Shown: positions 15,430 through 23,892 of the stretch, one piece after another
Layout: every line of letters begins with the position of its first letter
How positions within the stretch are numbered: the first letter of the stretch is position 1
Assembly: GCA_900149785.2 (NCBI GenBank)
Contig: FSSI02000016.1
Location: 1 to 64,000, forward strand
Source: Sodalinema lacuna_A
GTDB taxonomy: Bacteria > Cyanobacteriota > Cyanobacteriia > Cyanobacteriales > Geitlerinemataceae
Direction of reading: 5' to 3'
Length of the DNA: 64,000 nt
Program-made: the position numbers and the translations under genes
The notes under the pieces: model-generated
What the model saw: the letters and a program-made list of their open reading frames with translations, nothing else
Told to the model about the DNA's origin: nothing
Database searches by the model: none

Positions 15430-17445
15430 ATGTCTCCCAATAAGCTCTTACTCAAAGTTGCTCTACAATCGCCATATTTATTTATAGGAACTATCCTGCT
15501 GGGATTTTCAGGGGCGGTTTTTAATAGTATCAGTGTGACGTTGATTGTTCCCTTGATTTTGTCCCTTTTGGGACAAGAGACGACGGTGATGGGAGGGATG
15601 CCCCCCGTGATTCAACAAGCGATGGGTTTTGCGGATAATCTCTCGGGGAATTATCGGGTCGCGATCTTAACTGGGGTTGTCTTCTTGGCGATCGCCTTGA
15701 AAAACTTTTCGGGCTATGCGAGTAGTTTGGTGGGAACGGCTTTGGGACAATCCATTTCGCGGACGCTGCGGTATGAAGGGGTAGATGTCTTCTTAAATGT
15801 TGATGTTGATTTTTATTCCAATACCAAGATTGGCGACATCATGAATAAACTGAATGCGGAAATGGCTCGCACGTCCGCCGCCATCCGCTCGTTTAGTAAT
15901 CTTGTGGTTTCAGGAATTACTATCTTATTCTTTGTGGCTATTTTGGCGTCAATTTCTTGGCAGTTGACGGTAACATCTAGTGTGGTTTTGGGGTTGGTTG
16001 TTCTGGTTAATCAGGTATTTATTAAACGAGCTAAGAAATTTGGACAACAGTTAACCCAAGATTCCCGAGCCTTAACCAATAAACTCATCGAAACTCTCTA
16101 TGGGATTAACTTAATTAAGACTGTCGCGACAGAAGATTTGGAGTTTGATCGGCTCAAGAAATTGATTTATGCTCGTGAACGAAGTGAGTTTAAATCTCAA
16201 GCCAACTCAGCTGTTATTTCTCCGATTAACGAAACAGCAGGGATTATGGCACTGCTCATGATTGTTTTGGCAGCTCGCTATCTATTTGTTGAGCAAATCG
16301 AAGCCCTGTCAGCAGTTATTTTGACATATTTATTGCTGCTGTTTCGCTTGTTGCCAGTGGTGAGTACAATTAATAATATTCGAAGTGGTTTATCTAATAA
16401 AAGCGCTAGTATTTTAGTTGTTTCAGACTACCTGGATCGGACTAATAAGCCATTTATGAAAAATGGCTCAATCCCCTTCGAGAAACTCAAAAAGGGGATT
16501 AAATTTGAGTCTGTTGATTTTAAGTATGGCAGTGGAAACCAAGAGTTGGCACTACGAGGGATCGACTTGTGGATTCCTCGGGGAAAAACGGTGGCCTTGG
16601 TGGGAAGTTCTGGGGCGGGCAAATCGACATTAGCAGACTTAATTCCTCGTTTTTATGATCCCTGTGGCGGGCGAATTAAATTTGATGATCAAGACTTGCG
16701 TAATTATGATATGAAAACCGTTCGTCGCCGAATGGGGATTGTGAGTCAGGATACGTTTCTATTTAATAGTTCGGTCTTGTATAACTTGACGTATGGTTGT
16801 GAATGGGCGGGTGAAGCTGAGGCGATCGAAGCGGCTAAACGGGCGAATGCTTATGAATTTATTATGAATTTACCCCAGGGGTTTGATACTGAAATTGGCG
16901 ATCGCGGAGTGATGTTATCAGGGGGACAACGACAACGTCTTGCGATCGCCCGGGCCATCATCCGCGATCCCGAAATCTTGATTCTCGATGAGGCGACTAG
17001 CGCCCTGGATACCTTGTCGGAACGGTTGGTTCAGGAGGCGATCGAACAACTGTGTCATGATCGCACCACAATTGTAATTGCTCACCGTCTCTCGACTATT
17101 CGTAATGCGGATCAGATTGTGGTGATGGAACGGGGAGAAGTGGTCGAGGTGGGATCTCACGCCTCTCTGTTAGACCATGATAGTTATTATGCAACCTTGT
17201 ACCAGGCTCAGTTCTCTCAGGATAATGAGGATGCGATTCAACAAGCTCGTAAGGAAACGTTAATCAATACCTCCTATGAGGTGCGAACCCGTCTCAACCC
17301 GATGATTGGTTTTCTGAACTTGTTGGTTGATGATATTGTGGATTCTCCTGAAGAACGTCAGGAACTCACTCAAGAGGCGTATGAGTCGGCTGTCCGTCTT
17401 CTGAAAACATTACAGTTTCTTGAAAGTAGTGCCAGATCTCAGTAG
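15430..17445 (+). CDS. ABC exporter (MsbA-type) with degenerate HisKA-like C-terminal tail
   Basis: A 671-residue half-transporter with a six-helix membrane domain (about 1-320). The ATPase has Walker A VGSSGAGKST (about 391), signature LSGGQRQR (about 495), Walker B ILILDEATSALD and switch IVIAHRLSTI. After the normal end near LYQAQFS an extra about 70 residues follow. Their text, SYEVRTRLNPMIGFLNLL, closely resembles a histidine-kinase H-box (SHELRTPLNAIIGFSELL) with Tyr616 in place of the phospho-His. The rest of the tail has the helical-hairpin spacing of HisKA. The ATG at 15430 is used; a TTG at 15382 is less likely. Substrate probably a lipid or glycolipid. Confidence 0.9.
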   Translation: MSPNKLLLKVALQSPYLFIGTILLGFSGAVFNSISVTLIVPLILSLLGQETTVMGGMPPVIQQAMGFADNLSGNYRVAILTGVVFLAIALKNFSGYASSLVGTALGQSISRTLRYEGVDVFLNVDVDFYSNTKIGDIMNKLNAEMARTSAAIRSFSNLVVSGITILFFVAILASISWQLTVTSSVVLGLVVLVNQVFIKRAKKFGQQLTQDSRALTNKLIETLYGINLIKTVATEDLEFDRLKKLIYARERSEFKSQANSAVISPINETAGIMALLMIVLAARYLFVEQIEALSAVILTYLLLLFRLLPVVSTINNIRSGLSNKSASILVVSDYLDRTNKPFMKNGSIPFEKLKKGIKFESVDFKYGSGNQELALRGIDLWIPRGKTVALVGSSGAGKSTLADLIPRFYDPCGGRIKFDDQDLRNYDMKTVRRRMGIVSQDTFLFNSSVLYNLTYGCEWAGEAEAIEAAKRANAYEFIMNLPQGFDTEIGDRGVMLSGGQRQRLAIARAIIRDPEILILDEATSALDTLSERLVQEAIEQLCHDRTTIVIAHRLSTIRNADQIVVMERGEVVEVGSHASLLDHDSYYATLYQAQFSQDNEDAIQQARKETLINTSYEVRTRLNPMIGFLNLLVDDIVDSPEERQELTQEAYESAVRLLKTLQFLESSARSQ

Positions 17446-17590
17446 AATGGTTTACAAAATGTTTCATCGTTGTTGTTTATTCTACTCAGACTAACTTAGA
17501 CTAAATCAAGATGCTGCTGGATCTGGCTTCGATAAGAACCTGATTGGGCAAGTTGATCGGTGGGTTCCGTTGTCTTTTACGTTTGGTTCT

Positions 17591-17764
17591 ATGATGCTAG
17601 TTCTTCTAATTCTTTTTATTCTCTTCCTGGTTCTGGTTGCCTTTACCCCTTTGTTGGGGTATTCCGATAAAAAATGGATTCTTCCGTTCATGTGGGGATT
17701 ATTTGCCCTCTTCACTCTGGCGGGATGGGCGGTGTTTCTGGGAATTGGTTGGCTGAACTTCTAA
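17591..17764 (+). CDS. Small two-helix membrane protein
   Basis: A 57-residue protein that is almost entirely hydrophobic. It has two membrane helices (about 2-21 and 31-54) separated by a short loop GYSDKKW. ATG at 17591 (or 17594); a TTG 21 bases earlier is possible. It follows the ABC exporter gene by 145 bp on the same strand and precedes the convergent thioesterase gene. The function is unknown. Confidence 0.6.
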   Translation: MMLVLLILFILFLVLVAFTPLLGYSDKKWILPFMWGLFALFTLAGWAVFLGIGWLNF

Positions 17765-17771
17765 GACTCAG

Positions 17772-18185
17772 TTAAGAGGCGGAAGACTCTGGTGACTGTA
17801 GCCATTGAGTGAGTTGTGGTGTCAGGGGCTGACGCTGACGGGTTTTGGGGTTAATACAGATGTGATGAGTCGAGGCCTGACTGACGGGGCGATCGCCTCC
17901 GAGTGTATAGATGGTGTAGTTGACCTGAAACTGACTCGCCTCAAGGGGGCTGGGGACAACTTTGATGGTGATCTCGTCTCCTAAACACAGAGGTGCAAAA
18001 AAGCGAATTTGAGCTTCAACAATAGGAATCGCCAGTTCACCCTCGGCTAAGACTTGGGCCAACTCGATCCCCGCTTGGGCGATGGCGGCTTCATAGGCGT
18101 AGTGACAAATCGAGAGTAAACGGGCAAAGTAGACCACGCCGGCCGCGTCAGTATCTTCAAGACGGATGGTATGTTGGTAAGTCAT
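17772..18185 (-). CDS. 1,4-dihydroxy-2-naphthoyl-CoA thioesterase-like hotdog protein
   Basis: A 137-residue hotdog-fold thioesterase. The N-terminal text LEDTDAAGVVYFARLLSICHYAYE is the signature of the cyanobacterial DHNA-CoA hydrolase group (Slr0204 type). That enzyme releases 1,4-dihydroxy-2-naphthoate for phylloquinone, the photosystem I quinone. The Asp in DTDAAG is the expected catalytic residue. The ATG at 18183-18185 is chosen because homologues begin at MTYQHTIRLEDTD. The open frame reaches 18335, but that part is not conserved-looking. Other 4-hydroxybenzoyl-CoA thioesterase-like roles cannot be excluded. Confidence 0.85.
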   Translation of the reverse strand: MTYQHTIRLEDTDAAGVVYFARLLSICHYAYEAAIAQAGIELAQVLAEGELAIPIVEAQIRFFAPLCLGDEITIKVVPSPLEASQFQVNYTIYTLGGDRPVSQASTHHICINPKTRQRQPLTPQLTQWLQSPESSAS

Positions 18186-18352
18186 TAAAAATCTTGCGAG
18201 TGACCTCGGGTGAACCATTGATCGCGATAGGGTCGTCGGAGTCGTTCTAGAATGATACCCGAGACTTGACTCGACCTGAGTCGGGTCTTGGGGGCCAGAA
18301 TGTTCGATAATATGGGTGTTTCTACTCCAGTCCACGAACTTCAGGACGCACG

Positions 18353-19516
18353 ATGGTTCGATCTGAAATTTTCAGCCGGGCAAGACAAGGGAATGCCGAT
18401 GCCTTGGCCGCCCTGATGAATCACTCTCTGCAAGCGAAACAGATCACGGTGAATGTCAGCGTGCAGGACCAGAGTATGGTGGCGATCGCGACGGGACAAA
18501 CGGCGCCGGATCGGGCCTTTATGGTCAATTTTATCTGTCGGGGATTGCGAAAACTCGAAGCTGACTCGATTCGTAAGGTCACGATTGTTGGCTATCTCAA
18601 TGGGGGGACGATTCCCTTATGGCGGGAGACGATACAACTCGATACGACTGAGGGGGCCGAGTATCCACCGCTGTTCTCTGAGACGCCCGATTCCCCTTCT
18701 TTCTCGCCGGTTCAGTCTCCGGTGGCCTATCCTGCATCTCTAACCCCAATTGCGTCTCGTCGCCGTCGCCAACCTCCTACCGTTTTGTCACGGCTGAGAA
18801 CGCTGTTGGGGGTGCTGTTATTTGTGATGGTGAGTGGTGTGGCGATCGCGGTGGCGGCGTTAGTGAAGCTGTTAACGGCTCTACTGGCTGAAAATTCGAT
18901 CTATAGTATCAATCTCCTCGGAGATTTATTTCGAGGTATTGAAATTGTAGAAGTGTTTAATGTTCTCGTCTTTGCAATTTTAGGGTTAGGCTTAGGGGTG
19001 GCAACGGCGTTCATCCCACGCTATCTAGGGATTCGTTTGAATGCACTGGTGATTATCCTACTGTTACCGACCCTGTTGAGTTTCGGGACGATCATTCGCT
19101 ATGACAATTGGATCAATGAGTTTGCTGCGAATGAAGCGATTTCAGTCACTGAGTCGAGATTAAAAACAGATCGCTATCTCTATGAAAGAATTGAGGAAAC
19201 GGGGATTTGGGGCTTTTATCTGCATACCGCTCGCTACCCAAGTCTCCCACTCTATGTACGACAGTTTGAGGAACGAGATCCCCTCGAATCAGAAGCGGTT
19301 TCTCGAGTTGAACGACAGGTGGGGATGAATCCTGATGATCTCTCTCTCCTCTTTTCGGTCTGTATGTGGGGGATTCGTGGTTTTTACTTTCTTGTGTCGG
19401 TGATTACTGTGATTGGTCATTTTGGCCAAGGGATTGATCTGGCCGATCGCCTCTCGGGACGAGTGGGGATGTCACCGCAGACTGAGGTGGATCTGGCCGG
19501 GAATCAGCCAGAGTAA
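18353..19516 (+). CDS. Hypothetical cyanobacterial membrane protein
   Basis: A 387-residue protein. Residues 1-100 are soluble and alpha/beta-like (ITVNVSVQDQSMVAIATGQTAPD.., SIRKVTIVGYLNGG), and similar text is common at the N-terminus of other cyanobacterial hypotheticals. A proline-rich, basic linker leads to about three membrane helices (145-250). A soluble part (250-335) and a last hydrophobic stretch (about 337-358) follow. Start ATG at 18353. It is divergent from the thioesterase gene. I do not recognise a function. Confidence 0.75.
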   Translation: MVRSEIFSRARQGNADALAALMNHSLQAKQITVNVSVQDQSMVAIATGQTAPDRAFMVNFICRGLRKLEADSIRKVTIVGYLNGGTIPLWRETIQLDTTEGAEYPPLFSETPDSPSFSPVQSPVAYPASLTPIASRRRRQPPTVLSRLRTLLGVLLFVMVSGVAIAVAALVKLLTALLAENSIYSINLLGDLFRGIEIVEVFNVLVFAILGLGLGVATAFIPRYLGIRLNALVIILLLPTLLSFGTIIRYDNWINEFAANEAISVTESRLKTDRYLYERIEETGIWGFYLHTARYPSLPLYVRQFEERDPLESEAVSRVERQVGMNPDDLSLLFSVCMWGIRGFYFLVSVITVIGHFGQGIDLADRLSGRVGMSPQTEVDLAGNQPE

Positions 19517-19614
19517 GTCAGGGCGACCCCTTAACGGCTGTGGTCTGATATCTGTTGAAAGTCGTTGCTCAGGTGAACTAGGTTAGACTAGGACGTTTAA
19601 TCAGATCAGGAGCG

Positions 19615-19968
19615 ATGGAGCCAGATTCTTTACCGACGGAGTTGATTCTTAGCGAGTCTACCCAGTCTTTAGGACGGGTATATCTCGATTGGACTCCTCA
19701 GCCGGGTCATTACCTTGACCTGGAGCAACAAACCTATAAAGTTTTAGAACGACGACATCGCTATCAACTCAAATCGGGTCGCTATCGATTGCATCAGATC
19801 GCCTTGTATGTGCAGACGGCTCAACGTCCGGAGGAAATGACCTGTGTGGAGGGCCGTTGGTTGATTGGGGATCTCTCCTGTCGCTATAATGCTCGCTCGG
19901 AATTGATGCGTTGTGCGATTAACCCCCACGGTCCTTGTGCCGGTTGTCGCCATTATGAACCGTTATGA
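19615..19968 (+). CDS. Cysteine-containing cyanobacterial protein (DUF6464-like)
   Basis: A 117-residue soluble protein. Its C-terminus has a Cys-rich segment GDLSCRYNARSELMRC..NPHGPCAGCRHYE (four Cys), which could bind metal. The text matches what I remember as the cyanobacterial DUF6464 family, though I could not check. ATG at 19615. It stands alone about 100 bp after the preceding gene. The function is unknown. Confidence 0.7.
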   Translation: MEPDSLPTELILSESTQSLGRVYLDWTPQPGHYLDLEQQTYKVLERRHRYQLKSGRYRLHQIALYVQTAQRPEEMTCVEGRWLIGDLSCRYNARSELMRCAINPHGPCAGCRHYEPL

Positions 19969-20078
19969 GCTGTCATGTTTAAAATCGGTGGGTTTTTGGT
20001 GGGTTTTCTCCCTGTATTCTCGGTGTATTCTTAAGGTCTGTGTCCTGATTGGCGGCGATCGCCTCAACGGTCTGGTCC

Positions 20079-21716
20079 ATGCTCCCTAGCACTCTCTGGA
20101 TTCTGTTTATGGGCTTCTTCGGCGGGCAAATTGCCCGTCGTTTGGGTGCGCCTCCTCTGCTGGGAATGCTGGTGATTGGTATTTTGATCGGCCCTGAGGT
20201 TGGTAATGTTCTGGGTGCTGAGGTGCTGAACTCGGCGGAGGGACTGCGGACGCTGGCGGTGATGATTATTTTGATGAGGGCTGGGTTAGGTCTCGATCGC
20301 CAGAAGTTGGCCCGTCAGGGTTCGGTGGCGTTGCGTCTGGGACTGCTCCCGGCGCTTTCGGAAATGTTGGTGGTTGGGGCGATCGCGATCGTTGTGTTTA
20401 ATTTTGATCCGGTAACGGCTCTACTGTTAGGTTGTATTCTCGCCGCTGAGTCTCCGGCGGTGATTGTTCCGGGGATGTTGCGTCTTAAAAGTTTGGGCTG
20501 GGGGGTGGACAAGGGGATTCCGGATGCGATTCTGACGGGGAGCGCTCTTTCGGATGTGTTGTTGCTTCTGGTTTTTAGCTTGCTGCTGGGGATTCTGCGT
20601 CAGGATAGTCAGGGTATCCGTTTGGGGGAGACGACCCTCTCACCGCTCCAGGTGTTGCCTTTGGAACTGGTGTTAAGAATCGGTCTTGGCCTGGTTGCGG
20701 GCTATCTGGCTGCCCATATTTTGGTGTCGTTATTGGTCAAACAGCATTGGACTCAAAAATCGGTGCAGGATGTGCTGATTGGGGCAGCGATCGCGCTGTT
20801 TTTGATTGTGTTTGAGGGGATGTTACCGCTCTATTCTGGCTATCTGGCGGTGATGACGTTGGGTTTTGTGGTGGTGCAGTTGGATGCTCCTCTGGGGCGA
20901 CGGTTGCGTGAGGGGTTTGATGGGTTGTGGATGGTGGCCGAAATTGTGTTGTTTGTGCTGTTAGGGGCGACGTTACCCATCCAGGTTCTGGGGGAGATTT
21001 GGCGTCCGGGGTTGCTGTTGTTGCTGTTGGGGATTGGCTTGGGGCGATCGCTCGGCTGGTATCTCTCGACGCTGGGGAGTGATTGGACTTGGAAAGAGCG
21101 GCTGTTTTTGCTGCCGGGTAATGTGGCTAAGGCAACGGTACAAGCGGCGATTGGGGCGGTTCCTTTGGCGGCGGGGGTGGCCGGGGGTGAGGAAATTCTG
21201 GCGTTGGCGGTGTTGTCGATTTTGGTGACGGCGCCGCTGGGGGCTTGGGGGACGCAACATTTTGCGCCGCTGTTGTTGGAGAGGGGTGTTGTTGATCCGA
21301 CTCAGGTGGGGACGATGGGACGGGTTTTGATTTTGGCGGCGGTGGATACTTCGCCGATGGCTGAGCGGGTGTTGCTGAAAGCGGCGGATTTGGCTCGTCG
21401 CAGTGATGGGGAGGTCTTGGTGTTGTCTGTGAGCGATCGCCCGGAGGCGGAATGGTTGGTTCCTCTCCAGGAGATGATTGGACGCTTACTGGTGGATATT
21501 CGTCATCGGGTTTGGATTCGTCCGGGGGTGGTTCCCGAAACGATTGTTGAGGTGGCGACTCTGGAGTCGGTATCGGATATTGTGATCGGCCAGCCTCAAC
21601 GTCGAGGTTGGGATAATCTGCTCAAGGGGTCGGTGAGTCAAACGGTGTTGGAAATGAGCCCGATTCCTGTGATTTTGGTGAAAGGTGAGGAGGTGGCGGC
21701 GATCGAGTCGGGGTAA
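20079..21716 (+). CDS. Cation/proton antiporter (CPA family) with C-terminal universal-stress-like domain
   Basis: About 545 residues. The first 390 form 11-13 membrane helices of the sodium/proton exchanger fold. IARRLGAPPLLGMLVIGILIGPE, the ion-site-like AESPAVIVPGML and SALSDVLLLLVFSLLL are visible. Residues about 415-545 form a soluble UspA-like domain (VLILAAVDTSPMAERVLLKAADLARR .. PIPVILVKG). Such antiporters exchange Na+ or K+ for H+ in ion and pH control. The ATG at 20079 is used, and a TTG at 20049 is possible. No ribosome-binding site decides between them. Confidence 0.85.
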   Translation: MLPSTLWILFMGFFGGQIARRLGAPPLLGMLVIGILIGPEVGNVLGAEVLNSAEGLRTLAVMIILMRAGLGLDRQKLARQGSVALRLGLLPALSEMLVVGAIAIVVFNFDPVTALLLGCILAAESPAVIVPGMLRLKSLGWGVDKGIPDAILTGSALSDVLLLLVFSLLLGILRQDSQGIRLGETTLSPLQVLPLELVLRIGLGLVAGYLAAHILVSLLVKQHWTQKSVQDVLIGAAIALFLIVFEGMLPLYSGYLAVMTLGFVVVQLDAPLGRRLREGFDGLWMVAEIVLFVLLGATLPIQVLGEIWRPGLLLLLLGIGLGRSLGWYLSTLGSDWTWKERLFLLPGNVAKATVQAAIGAVPLAAGVAGGEEILALAVLSILVTAPLGAWGTQHFAPLLLERGVVDPTQVGTMGRVLILAAVDTSPMAERVLLKAADLARRSDGEVLVLSVSDRPEAEWLVPLQEMIGRLLVDIRHRVWIRPGVVPETIVEVATLESVSDIVIGQPQRRGWDNLLKGSVSQTVLEMSPIPVILVKGEEVAAIESG

Positions 21717-21757
21717 TGTCTTATCATCGAGATGATGTTAGGTGATGGAAAAACTGT

Positions 21758-22063
21758 ATGACGGCTAGCACTCGCGATATTGAAACTCTTGCGGCTGAGA
21801 TTGCTGACAAAATTTATCTGGATATTGCTAAATGGCATCTCTATCTCGGGGATGCTCATCTGCATATTCCTTTGGCGGAACGGTTTTATCCGCTGTTAGA
21901 AGCTGATAGTTTGACGGAAGCGGCATTGGAGTCTGTGTTAGAGGAGATGTTGGTTCCAGTCGGCGCTGGACGACGGGAACTCCCTTTGCGGGATTTGTTG
22001 CCGGTTCAGGGTCAACGGGATTTGTTGGAGTTGTTAGAGACTTATCGGAAGGATAATTTTTAA
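21758..22063 (+). CDS. DUF3181 family protein
   Basis: A 101-residue soluble, acidic, helical protein with the text KIYLDIAKWHLYLGDAHLHIPLAERFYPLL, which matches the cyanobacterial DUF3181 family. Start ATG at 21758. The stop (22061-22063) directly abuts the ATG of the MOSC gene at 22064, so the two are probably co-translated. The function is unknown. Confidence 0.85.
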   Translation: MTASTRDIETLAAEIADKIYLDIAKWHLYLGDAHLHIPLAERFYPLLEADSLTEAALESVLEEMLVPVGAGRRELPLRDLLPVQGQRDLLELLETYRKDNF

Positions 22064-22855
22064 ATGTGCGCTATTGAGGTGACAGGGCTGTTTAAGTATC
22101 CGGTGAAGGGGTTGACGCCGCAAGGGTGCGATCGCGTGGCGTTACGACGGGATTTTGGGATTGTCGGCGATCGCGCTTTTGCGTTTATGTTCACGGATAT
22201 GGGTAATCCTCAGCCTGAGACCCCTTGGTGTTCTAAGAAGCATCTGGCGGTTCAAAATGATTGGGGAGAGTTGGCAGCGTTAACCTGTCGCTATGATGCT
22301 GAGCGCCAAGAGTTGGAATTGCGTCTGGATGAAGGGGCGGTTCTCGTTGAATCGGTGCTGAGCGAGGTGGGACGCGATCGCCTTGGTCAGTTTGTGACGG
22401 ATTATTTGCAGGGGTTAACTCCCGGTCCGACGGCTCGACATCCTCAGGCGACTCGGGTGCGTCTGATTGGTATGGCAACGGGACAGACGCGCTATCAAGA
22501 CCGCCATCAGGGACAAGTCTCGATTGTGTCTCAGGCGACTCTGGATGATATGGCGGCTAAGGTGGGCGAAGCTAGGATTGATGTGCGCCGATTTCGTCCC
22601 AATGTTGTGGTAGATGGGATTCCCCCTTGGGGTGAGTTCGCTTGGGTGGGACGGCAAGGACGATTGGGGACGGCTACGATTGAGGTGACGGCTCGGATTG
22701 GCCGTTGTTTGAATATTGATGTGAACCCGGATACGGGCGATCGCGATCTGTCTCTACTGGCTCAACTTCCGGAGCAGTTTCAACATTGTCAGGTGGGGGT
22801 TATTGCTAGGGTGCTTGATGGGGGGACGGTTCGGGTGGGGGATGGGTGTTTTTAG
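22064..22855 (+). CDS. MOSC-domain protein
   Basis: A 263-residue protein with the MOSC N-terminal beta-barrel (LFKYPVKGLTPQGCDRVAL, then GDRAFAFMF) and a C-terminal MOSC sulfur-carrier domain. The pattern VRRFRPNVVVDGIPPWGEFAWVG appears, followed by the conserved Cys in RIGRCLNIDVNPDTGDRD. MOSC proteins such as YcbX and the MoCo sulfurase C-terminus handle molybdenum cofactor or reduce N-hydroxylated substrates. The specific reaction is unknown. It is translationally linked to the DUF3181 gene. The stop TAG is followed at once by heptad repeats. Confidence 0.88.
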   Translation: MCAIEVTGLFKYPVKGLTPQGCDRVALRRDFGIVGDRAFAFMFTDMGNPQPETPWCSKKHLAVQNDWGELAALTCRYDAERQELELRLDEGAVLVESVLSEVGRDRLGQFVTDYLQGLTPGPTARHPQATRVRLIGMATGQTRYQDRHQGQVSIVSQATLDDMAAKVGEARIDVRRFRPNVVVDGIPPWGEFAWVGRQGRLGTATIEVTARIGRCLNIDVNPDTGDRDLSLLAQLPEQFQHCQVGVIARVLDGGTVRVGDGCF

Positions 22856-22856
22856 G

Positions 22857-22941
22857 GAACAGGGAACAGGGAACAGGCAATAGGGAACAGGGAACAGGCA
22901 ATAGGGAACAGGGAACAGGGAACAGGGAACAGGCAATAGGG
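22857..22941. repeat. (GGGAACA)n heptad tandem repeats
   Basis: About 11-12 GGGAACA/GGCAATA units right after the MOSC gene. The GGCAAGA half seen at other loci is missing. Several units read GGCAATA, a hybrid of the two types. Confidence 0.9.
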
Positions 22942-23262
22942 ATAATCCACCTCTAGCCCTTTTTAGGGCTGGGTGAATTTGATACAAAAATTAATATTAA
23001 ATTATTTTATGGCAGGTTGGATGTTTGGATTCTCGCCTAAAAAAGAATCCCCTCCCGCCTTACCTTGGTCGCCGGTGGCGGCGACGTTTATTCACTTGTT
23101 GGTTTCGTTCTGAATGTGTCCCTATTTTAGCACATCCTTGCTGATCGGTCAAGAGATTAGACATGAGAAAATATCCGGCTAGTGGAGTTGCTTTCTGAGA
23201 GAACCGAGCCAACTAGCCGAAATCTGAAAACAGGCAAAACTAGGGAAATATGAGCTCCTTAG
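22942..23262. other. 321-bp intergenic region downstream of apcD
   Basis: An AT-rich part (22975-23010) is followed by an 18-bp hairpin with stem GTCGCCG/CGGCGAC near 23068-23085. A 34-codon frame at 23009-23113 (MAGWMFGFSPKK...) has no ribosome-binding site. A long imperfect hairpin lies at 23176-23219 (CGGCTAGTGG with CCAACTAGCCG). The second hairpin lies 44-87 bp after the apcD stop and may stabilise or end its mRNA. Confidence 0.45.
23176..23219 (-). terminator. Hairpin downstream of apcD
   Basis: An inverted repeat of CGGCTAGTGG (23176-23185) and CCAACTAGCCG (23209-23219) with one bulge and a 23-nt loop. There is no T run after it on the minus strand, so it may be an RNA-stabilising stem rather than a true terminator. 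Confidence 0.45.
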
Positions 23263-23751
23263 CTAATTAGACATCGATTGGATGATGTAATCAAAGTAGG
23301 GGGCAGCTTCTTCAGCGTCTTCATTGCTCAAGAGAGCCAGAGAGGCTTCTTTGAGGCAGACCATGGCTTCTACCATGCCGGGCATGGGAACACCAAGGGC
23401 GTTGTACATTTCCCGTGCGCCAATGATACCAATGGTTTCGATGGGTTCCTTGCTTCCGGCGAGAACCCCGTAGGTCACGAGGCGAAGATACCAGCCATAG
23501 TCGCGGATGCACTGGCTGCGTTCCCGTTGTCCGAAGGCGTTTCCACCGGGGGCGATGAAGTCGGGACGGCGTTTCCAAAGCTCCTGAGAGGCTTTGTCGA
23601 CGATTTTCTTCTCGTTTTCGGCTAGGGTTTCAACGATGCGAAGCCGCTGTTCGCCGGTTTGGAAGAAGTCTTGGATTCCTCGCAGTTCACCACTGCTGGG
23701 ATACCGCAACTCGTCATCGGACTGTAGAATGACTTGACTAACAACGCTCAT
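23263..23751 (-). CDS. apcD: Allophycocyanin-B alpha subunit
   Basis: A 162-residue phycobiliprotein of the phycobilisome core, one of the terminal emitters that pass energy to the photosystems. The text MSVVSQVILQSDDELRYPSSGEL and the chromophore region RSQCIRDYGWYLRLVTYGVLAG match ApcD rather than ApcA. The bilin-binding Cys is residue 82 or nearby. The ending PYFDYIIQSMSN is typical. It is monocistronic, as apcD usually is, and divergent from rlmD with a 141-bp gap. Confidence 0.94.
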   Translation of the reverse strand: MSVVSQVILQSDDELRYPSSGELRGIQDFFQTGEQRLRIVETLAENEKKIVDKASQELWKRRPDFIAPGGNAFGQRERSQCIRDYGWYLRLVTYGVLAGSKEPIETIGIIGAREMYNALGVPMPGMVEAMVCLKEASLALLSNEDAEEAAPYFDYIIQSMSN

Positions 23752-23892
23752 GATTTTATTGAAATCGTTAGATACTATAGTGGACTGGCTCCCTATGGAA
23801 GTCAGTTTTTAGACTCACTCATTATATCGAACGGCGGTTCACCGCAAAGTCACCGATACTGGAATCTCCCTCATCCTTTCTTTTTTTCAACC

